From Oceanobacillus zhaokaii (GTDB lineage Bacteria; Bacillota; Bacilli; Bacillales; Amphibacillaceae), in the NCBI RefSeq assembly GCF_003352005.1, contig NZ_CP024848.1:128501-192500 (forward strand): DNA of 64,000 nucleotides. Reading direction: 5' to 3'. Shown one piece after another: positions 40,391 to 50,174 of this stretch. The position numbers and the translations under genes were made by a program. Each line of letters begins with the position of its first letter. Position 1 is the first letter of the stretch. The notes beneath the pieces were generated by a model, which did not search any database, had not been told where the DNA came from, and saw nothing but the letters and a program-made list of their open reading frames with translations.

Positions 40391-41866
40391 ATGGGTAGAG
40401 AATTAGCAATCGGACTTGATATAGGAACAACAAGTGTCAAAGCGGTAGTATTTGATTTAACGGGGAATTTAATCGCAGAGGCAGAAGAAATGGTAACGAC
40501 AAACTATCCTAATCCTGATTGGACAGAGCAGGATCCTCAGGAAGTGGAGAGAGCATCAGTAAAAGTGATGAAAGAAGTAATTGAAAATGCAAAGGCAGAA
40601 GCAGACGAATTACTAACCGTCGGAATTTCGTGCGCGATGCATTCGATTATTTGCATGGACGAACAGAATGAGCCTCTTTCACAAATGCTTATTTGGTCAG
40701 ATGCGAGAAGCAGTGAGCAAGCGGAAGAGCTTTTACAAAATGATGGGCTGGACATTTTCTCTCGCACTGGTACACCAATTCATCCGATGTCACCATTACT
40801 TAAATTGATCTGGATGAAAGAAACCAATTATGAACCCTATCAAAGAGCGGCATACTTCATGTCAATGAAAGAATATTTATTACAAAAATGGTTTGGTAAA
40901 CGTGTTGTTGATTATTCTATGGCTTCTGCAACAGGATTACTAAATGTGAAGAATCTCGAATGGGACGCGGAAACGCTAGCTATTGCGGGTATTACTAAGG
41001 AACAATTATCTGAGATTGTTCCGCCAACAGAGATATTGACGAATATTGACGAAGCAGTTGCGAAAGAAATGGGTATATCTAGAGAACTTCCTTTCGTAAT
41101 CGGTGCGGCTGACGGACAATTGGCGAACCTTGGTAGTGGGGCAATTTCACCTGGTGAAGTAAATGTATCTGTCGGCACAAGTGGTGCCATCCGTCAATTT
41201 ATTGAAGGTGCACCTGTAAATGAACAGATGGAAACCTTTACGTATGCATTTTCAGATGATACATCAATCATTGGTGGTCCAACAAATAATGGCGGGATTG
41301 CTTTACAGTGGTTCAAAGATCTAATTGGCTTTAGTGGTTCACATGATGAATTACTCGCTGGGGCGAAAGAGGTAGAAATTGGTTCGAATGGAATTATCTT
41401 CTTGCCTTATGTAAATGGGGAAAGAGCTCCAATTTGGAACGGTCGGGCAAAAGGTAATTTCTATGGATTAAGCGTTGAGCATCATAAAGATCACCTAGCA
41501 CGCGCAGTTTTAGAAGGAATAACCTTTAACATATATCAAATTGGTAAATCATTAGAGAAAATTGCTGGAGAACCTAAGAAAATTAGTGTTAATGGTGGTC
41601 TATCTAAATCGCAACTTTGGGTACAAATCATGGCCGATGTATTCGGACAGGATATTTATATCTCGGATACGCATCATAATGCAGCATGGGGCGCAGCGTG
41701 GACAGCTCTTGTAGGGATTGGAAAAGCAGAGTCCTTTGAAGCGATAAAAGAAAACCTGCCAGCTGAAAAGGTGACCCATCCAAATATGGAAAATCATGAA
41801 TTGTATTTGAAGGTATATGAGAAATATGAGAAGCTAGCGAAGGATTTAGCGGTGTATTTTGATTAA
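40391..41866 (+). CDS. gntK: Gluconokinase, FGGY family
   Basis: Phosphorylates D-gluconate to 6-phosphogluconate. 491 residues from the ATG after AAAGGAAGAGG; the in-frame GTG at 40370 lies upstream of that site. GLDIGTT (8-14), AMHSIICMD...IWSDARS (the gluconokinase form of the substrate loop), and GTSGA and VNGGLS in the ATP domain. Product feeds the gnd gene 11 kb upstream. Xylulokinase-like activity is less likely. Confidence 0.9.
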   Translation: MGRELAIGLDIGTTSVKAVVFDLTGNLIAEAEEMVTTNYPNPDWTEQDPQEVERASVKVMKEVIENAKAEADELLTVGISCAMHSIICMDEQNEPLSQMLIWSDARSSEQAEELLQNDGLDIFSRTGTPIHPMSPLLKLIWMKETNYEPYQRAAYFMSMKEYLLQKWFGKRVVDYSMASATGLLNVKNLEWDAETLAIAGITKEQLSEIVPPTEILTNIDEAVAKEMGISRELPFVIGAADGQLANLGSGAISPGEVNVSVGTSGAIRQFIEGAPVNEQMETFTYAFSDDTSIIGGPTNNGGIALQWFKDLIGFSGSHDELLAGAKEVEIGSNGIIFLPYVNGERAPIWNGRAKGNFYGLSVEHHKDHLARAVLEGITFNIYQIGKSLEKIAGEPKKISVNGGLSKSQLWVQIMADVFGQDIYISDTHHNAAWGAAWTALVGIGKAESFEAIKENLPAEKVTHPNMENHELYLKVYEKYEKLAKDLAVYFD

Positions 41867-41894
41867 ACTAATGGCTTTTATTAATAGGAATATT

Positions 41895-41936
41895 AAAAGG
41901 AACGAACCGATAGTAGTTGGATTCGTTCCTTTTCTC
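41895..41936 (+). terminator. Terminator after gntK
   Basis: 12-bp stem AAAAGGAACGAA/TTCGTTCCTTTT (41895-41906 with 41922-41933), loop 15 nt, followed by CTCAT. Confidence 0.8.
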
Positions 41937-41972
41937 ATAATGAAGTAGAACTGCAATAGGGGGGGGGAGAAG

Positions 41973-43346
41973 ATGAAACAGTATACAATTTTTCGCTATC
42001 TTTATATCTATTATTCTTTTGTATTTATCCTTCATATCATAAATGTGTTCTTAGAAAGTGAGATATTAAACTATATCATAGGTATTTTAGCAATTATCAT
42101 GCTGGCTGTATCATTCTCTGGTGCTACTCGACTGTTTAAGCTACTTGGCAGTATATTTATTGCGATAGGAGGAATAGTCTTCTTTGGATCTGGACAAGAT
42201 TTCTGGATGATACCTACGTTTTTAACTTCTAACATGTCGCTTTTGACGCTGCTCGCCATGTTACCGTGGATGAATAGCGTAGTAAAGAGCGGAAGGTTTG
42301 ATAGGAGTTTAAATCAATTATTGAATGCTGATGCATCAGACTTAGGAAAACTGTATCCGGGTAGTTCTTTTACTACGCTTACGTTAGCATCATTCTTAAA
42401 TTTATCAGCTGTAACAATTTCCCAAGATGTATTAAACAATACGTTACGAAAGCTTAATAAAGAAGTTCGGAACTCCTTTATTAGTACAGCGACATTAAGA
42501 GGTCATACAATGGCACTCTTATGGAGTCCGTTAGAAATATTAGTTGCTCTTACCATTTTTCATACTGACGTTGAATACGTTGTGTTGTTACCGTGGCTAC
42601 TCCTTATTGTAGTCATTACATTTTTTCTTGACTCTCTTTGGGGAAGGATGCATTACAAGAAGTATACATATGAAAATAATGTCTCAATCAAACAAGGTGT
42701 TGTTAATCGAAAAGCGTTAATCAAAAAAATACTTCACTTGTTAGCAGCGCTTGCACTATTTCTAATGCTAGTTATATTCTTCGGTATAATTTTAGACTTG
42801 GACTTTATCTTTACTGTGACGATTCTCATCATTCCATTTTCATTTTGTTGGGCCCTGTTAATGAAAAGAACTCGTAGTTTTTGGGCTTTAGGATGGGGCA
42901 CTTGGAAGACTTCTACGAACACAATGCAAAATTTTGTTGTACTGTTTATATCACTTGCTTTTTTCGCGAATAGTATTAACGAGACGTCATTTCTAAACTT
43001 TATTCAAAAACCAATACTAATTTTCGCAGATTATCCATTGCTAATCTTCTTTATTATTCAACTTATTTTTATAACAATGAGTTTATTTGGTGTTCATCCA
43101 ATCGCCACAATGGGTATATTAAGTGGCGTAATCATAATGTTGCTCGATTTTTTGAATCCACTAAGCTTAGCAATAGTGCTAGTAACTAGTTCAGTATCAA
43201 CAGTAACTGTAGGAAGTTACGGATTGATTGTGCAGATTACCACGATGAATACAGGACAGAATCCATATCAGATTACATTGAAAAATCTACCATACGCTCT
43301 AGTTTTGGGTGGAATTGGATCAGTTATCGCTTATTTATTATTATAG
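41973..43346 (+). CDS. Polytopic membrane protein of unknown function
   Basis: 457 residues with 11-12 hydrophobic segments, two halves joined by a charged loop (GRMHYKKYTYENNVSIKQG). The general look is of an ion-transporter-superfamily permease; family not recognised. The ribosome site is a run of nine G (41959-41967), odd in this AT-rich genome. No ROK operator or cre, and terminators before it and none clear after it, so its place in the island may be incidental. Confidence 0.75.
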   Translation: MKQYTIFRYLYIYYSFVFILHIINVFLESEILNYIIGILAIIMLAVSFSGATRLFKLLGSIFIAIGGIVFFGSGQDFWMIPTFLTSNMSLLTLLAMLPWMNSVVKSGRFDRSLNQLLNADASDLGKLYPGSSFTTLTLASFLNLSAVTISQDVLNNTLRKLNKEVRNSFISTATLRGHTMALLWSPLEILVALTIFHTDVEYVVLLPWLLLIVVITFFLDSLWGRMHYKKYTYENNVSIKQGVVNRKALIKKILHLLAALALFLMLVIFFGIILDLDFIFTVTILIIPFSFCWALLMKRTRSFWALGWGTWKTSTNTMQNFVVLFISLAFFANSINETSFLNFIQKPILIFADYPLLIFFIIQLIFITMSLFGVHPIATMGILSGVIIMLLDFLNPLSLAIVLVTSSVSTVTVGSYGLIVQITTMNTGQNPYQITLKNLPYALVLGGIGSVIAYLLL

Positions 43347-43426
43347 AAATTATTTTATCCTTAGTTTTCTCTAAAAATCTCTAGTATTATAAAGACAGAT
43401 AGAATAATGAACTGGGGGAGATATTA

Positions 43427-44599
43427 TTGCAGCAAATCAAACAGTTAAGTGAAGCTGATTATGATGAAGTTTCTGCTTTATCGCAATTTGCCTTTCAATA
43501 CGAGCTATCAGAAGACGAATTAATAAAAAACAAAGAAGAAGTGGCGAGACATACAATCTGGGGATGGATTGAAGAGGATAAACTAGCAGCAAAAGTCCAT
43601 GTAATCCCACTTTCAGTATTAATTAATGGTCAACCCTTTAAAATGGGTGGTGTAGCTGGAGTGGCAACTTGGCCAGAATATCGGCGAAGCGGAATCGTTA
43701 AGAAGCTTCTCTTCCATGCATTAAAGGAAATGAAAAAAGATGGACAAATCGTGTCCTATCTCCATCCATTTTCGATTCCTTTTTACCGAAAGTTTGGTTG
43801 GGAAGTAGGTTTTAACGATAAGAAGTACATCATCCCCATCGAAAGTTTGAAAAGAAAATGGAACGTAGATGGTTATGTTCGAAAGGTGCCTGCAACAAAT
43901 AAGGTTTTACAACGCATTTACGGAAATTTTGCCAAAAATTATAACGGAGCCTTGATTCGCGACGAAAAATGGTGGGAACAGCGTGTATTAAATGATAAAT
44001 CGAATATTGTCGTAGCTTATAATCATGACGATTATGCGGTAGGATATTTGATGTATCATGTTAAGGAAAACGTACTAACTTTGAAAGAAATGGCATACGA
44101 AACGCTTGATGGCTGGAAGCAACTTCTAGAATTTATTGGGAATCATGATTCGATGGCAAAGGAAGTTCGAATGACAGTCCCTGAAAATGATCATTTGCCG
44201 CTATTACTGGATGAGCCGAGATTCGAACAGAAAATCGAACCTTATTTTATGATGCGGATTGTTGATGTACCAGCCTTTCTAAAAACCTATCCTTTTTTGA
44301 AGCATTCGACGAAAGGGACAGTCACCTTGCATGTAGTTGATTCCTTTCTGGAAGAAAATAGTGGCTCATATCAGCTAACCCAGATTGGTTCTGAAACAGA
44401 GGTCCACTACAAGCCACTACAAGAAGAAGCAGAGGATGGAATTTATTGTTCCGTCCAATATCTTGCACAAATGCTCTTCAGTTACAAGCGGCCATTAGAG
44501 TTATATCAACTCGGACTAATTCAAGGAGTACAAAAGGATATCGAGCAGTTTGATCATTTGATACCAAAGCAACAAACCTTGCTTACAGATTTCTTTTAG
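43427..44599 (+). CDS. GNAT family N-acetyltransferase (Eis-like)
   Basis: 390 residues, TTG start after TGGGGGAGA. N-terminal GNAT fold with the acetyl-CoA loop GVATWPEYRRSGI (about residues 79-91), a second GNAT-like middle part and a C-terminal sterol-carrier-like domain, the Eis layout. Eis-type enzymes acetylate amines including aminoglycosides; the natural substrate here is unknown. Not part of the sugar regulon. Confidence 0.88.
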   Translation: MQQIKQLSEADYDEVSALSQFAFQYELSEDELIKNKEEVARHTIWGWIEEDKLAAKVHVIPLSVLINGQPFKMGGVAGVATWPEYRRSGIVKKLLFHALKEMKKDGQIVSYLHPFSIPFYRKFGWEVGFNDKKYIIPIESLKRKWNVDGYVRKVPATNKVLQRIYGNFAKNYNGALIRDEKWWEQRVLNDKSNIVVAYNHDDYAVGYLMYHVKENVLTLKEMAYETLDGWKQLLEFIGNHDSMAKEVRMTVPENDHLPLLLDEPRFEQKIEPYFMMRIVDVPAFLKTYPFLKHSTKGTVTLHVVDSFLEENSGSYQLTQIGSETEVHYKPLQEEAEDGIYCSVQYLAQMLFSYKRPLELYQLGLIQGVQKDIEQFDHLIPKQQTLLTDFF

Positions 44600-44645
44600 C
44601 AGCGAATGGAGTATAACGATTTGCTCATGGGTTGTAGACTTATAT

Positions 44646-44739
44646 AAACGACGGCGATATAAGAGGACTATTTTTTGAAAGTCGTTTTTTTAATAGATAG
44701 ATTCTAAATACGATAGCTATTTGGAATCTATTTTTTTTT
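44646..44739 (+). terminator. Two tandem terminators before the GPH cluster
   Basis: First, AACGAC/GTCGTT near 44647-44686 with a T run. Second, 13-bp TAGATTCTAAATA/TATTTGGAATCTA (44698-44710 with 44718-44730, one G-U pair) with nine T. They isolate the symporter promoters from upstream transcription. Confidence 0.85.
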
Positions 44740-44759
44740 GAGAAGTTTGTCGAAAAAGG

Positions 44760-44825
44760 TTGATTTTATTAACGCTTACATATAAAATAAAATTATAAAT
44801 TTAGTTTGTTTATCCAACAAACTAT
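44760..44825 (+). promoter_or_regulatory. GPH1 promoter with cre in the spacer and ROK operator
   Basis: -35 TTGATT (44760-44765), 17-nt spacer containing AACGCTTACA (cre-like), -10 TAAAAT (44783-44788). Operator TTAGTTTGTT-N5-AACAAACTAT at 44801-44825. A second cre-like ATGTAAGCGGATATA (44970-44984) lies 30 nt before the start codon, where CcpA could act as a roadblock. Same layout as the other island promoters. Confidence 0.8.
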
Positions 44826-45013
44826 ATATTCTAATAATTTTAATTAAAGTTACTCGATATAATTACGTGTGAAAAATCTAATAAATGATAACGGTTTATT
44901 AAAATAGAAGGTGAAATGGAAAAGAAAATCTCGCATTGTATAAGCGGCAAATAGTATAAACATTACAAAATGTAAGCGGATATAGTGATATATTAGTAAT
45001 TCTGGGAGGGAAC

Positions 45014-46375
45014 ATGATGCGTCCATTTGGTATGCGTGATAAACTTGGTTATTTGTTTGGTGATTTTGGAAACGATTTCTTCTTTATGTTAGCAAGTTCT
45101 TTCTTAATGGTATATTATACAGATATTTTTGGAATTAGTGCGGCTGTTGTAGGGGGGCTATTTGCAGTTGCCCGATTATGGGATGCAGTTGCCGATGTTG
45201 TGTGGGGCAGATTTATTGACTCGAGAAAATCTGGAAAACACGGGAAATTCAGACCATGGATATTCCGAATGTCCTTCCCGCTTGTTTTCTCTGGGGTATT
45301 AATGTTCGTTTATATTCCAGGTATGTCGGATGGATTTTATTTGGCATATGCATTTGTAACATACATTTTATGGGGAACACTTTATAGTACCGTTAATATT
45401 CCATACGGATCGATGGCTTCCGTTATAACCGGAAATTCGGTAGAACGTACGGCATTATCCTCTTATCGTGGTTTGGGAGCAGCATTAGCAGGTATTATTG
45501 TAAACGCTGTTACACCATTAATCGTATTTAAAAATAATGAGGCTGATGCAGGTGGTTTCTTAACAGCAGCAATTATCTTTGGGATTCTTGCAATTGCATG
45601 TTATATGGCTTGTGTAGGATTAACAACAGAGCGGATTGTAGCGAAAGAGAACAATAGTGAGCAGGTTAGCTTACGCGCAACAGTTAAAGGGCTTGGAAAA
45701 AATAAACCCCTAATTGCTATTTTGCTAGCATCACTTCTTTTCATGGTAAGTATATTGTTAATTGGTACTGTAAATATTTATTTGTTTAAAGATTACTTTA
45801 GTAATACGGCAGCATTAAGTGTTATTGGTGTGATTCAAACCGTAGCAATGATCGTCGCAATGCCATTTGTGAAACCTTTAGTTTCTCGGTTTGGTAAAAA
45901 AGAAACAGTATCAGCAGGGATACTGCTTTCCACTGTTAGTTATGGTATTTTATATTTATTACCAAATGTAACAACGACCGGGTTCATCGTTATTGCAGCG
46001 TTTGGTATGTTCGGCTTTGCATTCTTCAATCTCGTAGTTTGGGCATTTGTAACAGATGTTATCGATTATCATGAGCTGATTACAGGGTTACGTGAAGATG
46101 GAACAGTTTATTCGATTTACTCGTTCGCGCGTAAAGTTGGTCAAGCAATTGCAGGCGCAATAGGCGGTACAGCAATAACTTTGGTAGGTTATGATCCTGA
46201 TCTTAAAATACAAACAGAGGCGGCCCTTGATGGAATATATAACCTAGCAACACTTGTACCAGCAATAATCTTTTTAGTAGTATTCTTAATTCTAGTATTC
46301 TTATATCCATTGACTAAACAGCGTGTAAGCAAACTCTCAGCTGATTTAGCAGAGAAGAGAGAAATGGAAAAATAA
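45014..46375 (+). CDS. GPH-family (glycoside-pentoside-hexuronide) cation symporter 1
   Basis: 453 residues, 12 predicted membrane helices, MFS/GPH type. FGMRDKLGYLFGDFGNDF and WDAVADVVWGRFID are family signatures, with HGKFRPW after helix 2. Expected to import a uronide, glycoside or sugar acid with Na+ or H+. Two tandem ATGs (45014, 45017); the second is slightly better spaced from GGGAGGG. Very similar to GPH4 at 52232. Confidence 0.92.
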   Translation: MMRPFGMRDKLGYLFGDFGNDFFFMLASSFLMVYYTDIFGISAAVVGGLFAVARLWDAVADVVWGRFIDSRKSGKHGKFRPWIFRMSFPLVFSGVLMFVYIPGMSDGFYLAYAFVTYILWGTLYSTVNIPYGSMASVITGNSVERTALSSYRGLGAALAGIIVNAVTPLIVFKNNEADAGGFLTAAIIFGILAIACYMACVGLTTERIVAKENNSEQVSLRATVKGLGKNKPLIAILLASLLFMVSILLIGTVNIYLFKDYFSNTAALSVIGVIQTVAMIVAMPFVKPLVSRFGKKETVSAGILLSTVSYGILYLLPNVTTTGFIVIAAFGMFGFAFFNLVVWAFVTDVIDYHELITGLREDGTVYSIYSFARKVGQAIAGAIGGTAITLVGYDPDLKIQTEAALDGIYNLATLVPAIIFLVVFLILVFLYPLTKQRVSKLSADLAEKREMEK

Positions 46376-46404
46376 TATAGAAATATCGATATTTCTATAT
46401 CTTA

Positions 46405-46451
46405 CACCCCCTTTACTATTGTCTAAAGCAGGCAGTAGTAAAGGGGGTGAA
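46405..46451 (+). terminator. Terminator after GPH1
   Basis: 14-bp stem (46405-46418 with 46436-46449), arms CACCCCCTTTACTA and its complement, then AATTTATTTTT. A palindrome ATAGAAATA-TCGA-TATTTCTAT just upstream (46378-46399) may help. Confidence 0.88.
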
Positions 46452-46480
46452 TTTATTTTTCATAATTTTAGAAAAAAGTA

Positions 46481-46549
46481 TTGCTATTTAAAGCGCTTAC
46501 ACTTATTATGAAATTAATAGTTAGTTAATTAGTTTGCAAAACAAATTAA
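46481..46549 (+). promoter_or_regulatory. GPH2 promoter with cre in the spacer and ROK operator
   Basis: -35 TTGCTA (46481-46486), 17-nt spacer with AAAGCGCTTACA (cre), -10 TATTAT (46504-46509). Operator TTAATTAGTT-N5-AACAAATTAA at 46525-46549. A second cre-like ATGTAAACGCTTTTT is at 46631-46645, close to the ribosome site. Nearly the same sequence is repeated before GPH3. Confidence 0.82.
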
Positions 46550-46665
46550 CAAGCTAGAGTAATGTTAAATTGGTCATTAGATTAATAGAGAAAGGAATCT
46601 GCAAGAAAAGTTTTTGCAATAATCAATTAAATGTAAACGCTTTTTAAACAAAGGGGGATAATATT

Positions 46666-48144
46666 ATGTCAAGTACAGTAGTGGATGGTGGACAAAGGTA
46701 TAACAGGTCAAAATTATGGCAGATTGGATTCTTTACATTGAATAATACTGCAACAAATATCTATTTATTTTTAATAATGTTCCTATCCTATTATGCCGCT
46801 GGTATTGCTGGATTAGCAGTTGTATTAGTTAGTACACTTTTGGGAGCTGCAAGACTTTTTGATGGATTAATCGATCCGGCTATTGGTTATATCATTGATA
46901 GGACAGAAACAAAATTCGGAAAATTTAGACCGATAATTGTAATTGGAAATATTATCACGGCTATTTCTGTGTTATTGATTTTTACAACACATTTATTGCC
47001 AGATGGTTTTCGTCTAATATTTATTATTTTTGCATTAGTAGTTCATAAAATTGGTTATTCATTACAAACCTCTGTAACAAAAGCTGGACAAACAGTATTA
47101 ACAAATGATCCGAAACAGCGTCCTCTTTATATGGCATTTGACGGCGTGTATAATATTATTCTTTTCACAGTCGGTCAATTTTATGTCTCTAACTATTTAG
47201 TAGGAAAATATGGCGATTTTACAATGGGTTTATTCATTGAATTGATTGCTATAGTCATGATACTTTCAACAGTATTTACTTTCCTTGCTATCATTGGTAT
47301 TTCTCGTAAAGATAAAAAGGAATTTTATGGATTAGGTGAAGAAACCGTAGAAACAAAATCTTTTCGTGAATACTGGCACGTAATAAAAGGAAACCGTCAA
47401 TTACAATTGCTTACAATCTCGGCTTCAACAGGTAGATTAGGCATGAGTCTTGGCGGGGAAGCTGTCGTAACGGTTATGATATTTGGTATCTTAATTGGCA
47501 ACTATGGACTAAGTGGTACACTGGGATTAATTACTGCTATACCGGGACTATTAATAACTTTCTTTGTTACATGGCTTGCGAGAAAAACAGGATCTAAAAA
47601 AGCATATCTTGCAGCAGTATGGGTAGGGTTACTATCATATTTAGCTTTTATTCCGTTATTCTTATTTTTAGACGATCCGACTGTCATTTCTCTTGAAACG
47701 ATCGGATTTGCAACAATCTTGTTTATTCTTTTACGTACATTTGCCACTGGATTTGGTGGTGCTCAATCATCTCTTGTCGTTCCAATGATTGCAGACGTTT
47801 CAGATTATGAAACTGCTAAGTCGGGACGTTATGTTGCAGGTATGTTTGGAACCATCTTTTCCTTTATTGATCAATTTGTAACTTCACTTGCACCGATTAT
47901 TGTTGGTTTAGTTGTAGCAGCTGCAGGTTATGGAGATGCTTTCCCAACCGTCACAGATGCATTAACACCTTCACTATTTACAGCAGTCATTATCTTGGCA
48001 TTTGTATTACCAGCAGTATTATTACTGATTTCTGCAACCGCAATGCATTTCTACAAACTTGATAGGAAGAAAATGGTAGAGGTTCAGGAGGTAATTTCAG
48101 AAGCGAGAGCGAAATCCAAAATCTCTGATGAACCTGCTGTATAA
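46666..48144 (+). CDS. GPH-family cation symporter 2
   Basis: 492 residues, 12 helices. Differs from GPH1/4 but shares the family features ARLFDGLIDPAIGYIID and KFGKFRPIIV. Highly similar to the next gene along its whole length, including the C-terminal cytosolic tail FYKLDRKKMVEVQEVI. AAAGGGGGAT ribosome site. Substrate probably a hexuronate or hexuronide, by regulation. Confidence 0.92.
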   Translation: MSSTVVDGGQRYNRSKLWQIGFFTLNNTATNIYLFLIMFLSYYAAGIAGLAVVLVSTLLGAARLFDGLIDPAIGYIIDRTETKFGKFRPIIVIGNIITAISVLLIFTTHLLPDGFRLIFIIFALVVHKIGYSLQTSVTKAGQTVLTNDPKQRPLYMAFDGVYNIILFTVGQFYVSNYLVGKYGDFTMGLFIELIAIVMILSTVFTFLAIIGISRKDKKEFYGLGEETVETKSFREYWHVIKGNRQLQLLTISASTGRLGMSLGGEAVVTVMIFGILIGNYGLSGTLGLITAIPGLLITFFVTWLARKTGSKKAYLAAVWVGLLSYLAFIPLFLFLDDPTVISLETIGFATILFILLRTFATGFGGAQSSLVVPMIADVSDYETAKSGRYVAGMFGTIFSFIDQFVTSLAPIIVGLVVAAAGYGDAFPTVTDALTPSLFTAVIILAFVLPAVLLLISATAMHFYKLDRKKMVEVQEVISEARAKSKISDEPAV

Positions 48145-48162
48145 TAGGGATAGCAAGAGGGG

Positions 48163-48197
48163 CTGTATCGATTGGTCACAATCGATACAGTTCTTTT
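48163..48197 (+). terminator. Terminator after GPH2
   Basis: Perfect 12-bp stem CTGTATCGATTG/CAATCGATACAG with a GTCA loop, then TTCTTTT. The same stem sequence recurs after GPH3. Confidence 0.85.
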
Positions 48198-48360
48198 ACT
48201 CTTATATAACAAATTAGGGCATAAACAACTCGTCAATCACTCATCATCTATAACTACTTCAATTTTCCCTTTAAATATTTTATATCTACGACTATTGTCA
48301 AAAACAGGCGAATTGTTGAAATGCTATTTATTTTACCCAAAAAAGTTTTTAAAAAAAGTA

Positions 48361-48425
48361 TTGCAATTTTAAGCGCTTACATATATTATGATATTAATAG
48401 TTAGTTGGTTTACGAAACAAATTAA
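48361..48425 (+). promoter_or_regulatory. GPH3 promoter with cre in the spacer and ROK operator
   Basis: -35 TTGCAA (48361-48366), 17-nt spacer with TTAAGCGCTTACA (cre), -10 TATTAT (48384-48389). Operator TTAGTTGGTT-N5-AACAAATTAA at 48401-48425. A second cre-like ATGAAAGCGTTTGAT at 48505-48519 spans an in-frame ATG, which argues against that ATG as a start. Confidence 0.82.
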
Positions 48426-48540
48426 CTAGATTGATATTAATCTGGGCAGAAGATTAATATAGTTTAGCAATTATATATCTAAATTTTTCACAATAATTAA
48501 CTAAATGAAAGCGTTTGATTTTACAAAGGGGGATATTATT

Positions 48541-50022
48541 ATGTCGAGTTCAGTATTGGATAGCGAGTTGAAGTATCATAGATCAAAATTGTGGCAAATT
48601 GGATTTTTTACTTTAAATAACACAGCAACTAATCTATATATTTTCTTAATAGGGTTCTTATCTTATTATGCTGCTGGTATTGCTGGATTAGCAGTTGTAC
48701 TAGTTAGTACGCTTCTAGGTGCTGCAAGATTATTTGATGGACTAATCGATCCAACAATAGGTTATATCATTGATAAAACAGAAACGAAATTTGGTAAATT
48801 TAGACCTATAATTGTATTTGGTAATATTATTACCATTATTTCCGTTATAATGATTTTTACAACACATTTACTTCCAGAAGGTTTTCGGTTAGTATTTATT
48901 GTATTTTCGTTAGTCGTTCATAAAATTGGCTATTCATTACAAACATCTGCAACAAAAGCTGGACAAACCGTATTGACAAATGATCCTAAACAACGTCCGC
49001 TTTATATGGCATTTGACGGCGTTTATAATATTTTTGTTTTCACAGTCGGACAATTTTATGTTGCCAACTATTTAGTAGCAAAATATGGCGATTTTACAAT
49101 GGGTTTATTTATTGAATTGGTTGCGACGGTTATTATTCTAGCAACAATCTTTACTATCCTTGCTCTCATTGGGATTTCGAGTAAAGATAGAAAAGAATAC
49201 TATGGCTTAGGTGAAGAAACAGTAGAAACGAAATCTATCCGTGATTACTGGCAAGTAATCAAAGGAAACCGTCAATTGCAATTGCTTACATTATCGGCTT
49301 CAATGGATAAATTAGGTCATACCCTTGGCAGGGATGCTGTAGTAACAGTTATGCTATTCGGTATCTTACTTGGAAATTATGGACTAAGTGGTACAATTGG
49401 ATTAATTACTGTCATACCAGGCCTGTTAATAACTTTCTTTGTGACAGGGCTTGCAAGAAAGACAGGTCTCCGAAAAGCGTATCTTACAGCTGCTTGGATT
49501 GGTGTACTATCGTATTTGGCTTTTATTCCGTTGTTCTTAATTTTAGACGATCCGACAGTTATTTCACTTGAGAGTATAGGAATTGCAACCATTATATTTA
49601 TCCTATTACGTACATTTGCTCAAGGATTTGGTGGTGCACCAACAACGCTTGTAGTTCCAATGATTGCTGACGTTTCAGACTATGAAACTGCTAAGTCGGG
49701 TCGTTATGTTGCAGGTATGTTCGGAACAATCTTTTCGTTTATTGATCAATTAGTATCATCACTTTCACCACTCATTGTTGGTTTTATTGTAGCAGCTATA
49801 GGTTTTGGAGACGCTTATCCAACAGTAACTGATACGTTAACACCATCACTATTTACGGGATTGTTAGTCTTGGCATTCTTATTGCCAGCAATATGTTTGT
49901 TGATTGCTGCATTTGCGATGCATTTCTATAAACTTGACAGAAAGAAAATGGAAGAAGTTCAGGATACTATTGCAGAAGCGAAGGGGAAATCTAAAATCTC
50001 TGATGACACTGCTGCGGTATAA
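48541..50022 (+). CDS. GPH-family cation symporter 3
   Basis: 493 residues from the ATG after AAAGGGGGAT. The frame is open to an ATG at 48505, but that codon lies in the cre-like site and is too far from the ribosome site. Tandem paralogue of GPH2: most residues identical, with differences clustered in the middle (for example SASMDKLGHTLGRDA against SASTGRLGMSLGGEA). A recent duplication, perhaps with altered specificity. Confidence 0.92.
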   Translation: MSSSVLDSELKYHRSKLWQIGFFTLNNTATNLYIFLIGFLSYYAAGIAGLAVVLVSTLLGAARLFDGLIDPTIGYIIDKTETKFGKFRPIIVFGNIITIISVIMIFTTHLLPEGFRLVFIVFSLVVHKIGYSLQTSATKAGQTVLTNDPKQRPLYMAFDGVYNIFVFTVGQFYVANYLVAKYGDFTMGLFIELVATVIILATIFTILALIGISSKDRKEYYGLGEETVETKSIRDYWQVIKGNRQLQLLTLSASMDKLGHTLGRDAVVTVMLFGILLGNYGLSGTIGLITVIPGLLITFFVTGLARKTGLRKAYLTAAWIGVLSYLAFIPLFLILDDPTVISLESIGIATIIFILLRTFAQGFGGAPTTLVVPMIADVSDYETAKSGRYVAGMFGTIFSFIDQLVSSLSPLIVGFIVAAIGFGDAYPTVTDTLTPSLFTGLLVLAFLLPAICLLIAAFAMHFYKLDRKKMEEVQDTIAEAKGKSKISDDTAAV

Positions 50023-50032
50023 TAGGTATATT

Positions 50033-50075
50033 AAAGGGCTGTATCGATTGATAACAATTGATATAGCCCTTTTTC
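50033..50075 (+). terminator. Terminator after GPH3
   Basis: Stem AAAGGGCTGTATCGATTG against CAATTGATATAGCCCTTT (50033-50050 with 50055-50072, one G-U pair) with a T run. Shares CTGTATCGATTG with the GPH2 terminator, so the duplication included the 3' flank. Confidence 0.9.
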
Positions 50076-50174
50076 ACAGACGCCACACCCTCATTACCCA
50101 CCACCAATTTCAACAACGATTAAAACATCTGAACTTTCACCCTAATTTTAACAATAAGAAATATAAAAGGAATA

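Noticed and set aside
48505..48540. Upstream start for GPH3
   Set aside because: This ATG is within a cre-like site, has no ribosome site, and the paralogue GPH2 starts at the equivalent of 48541.
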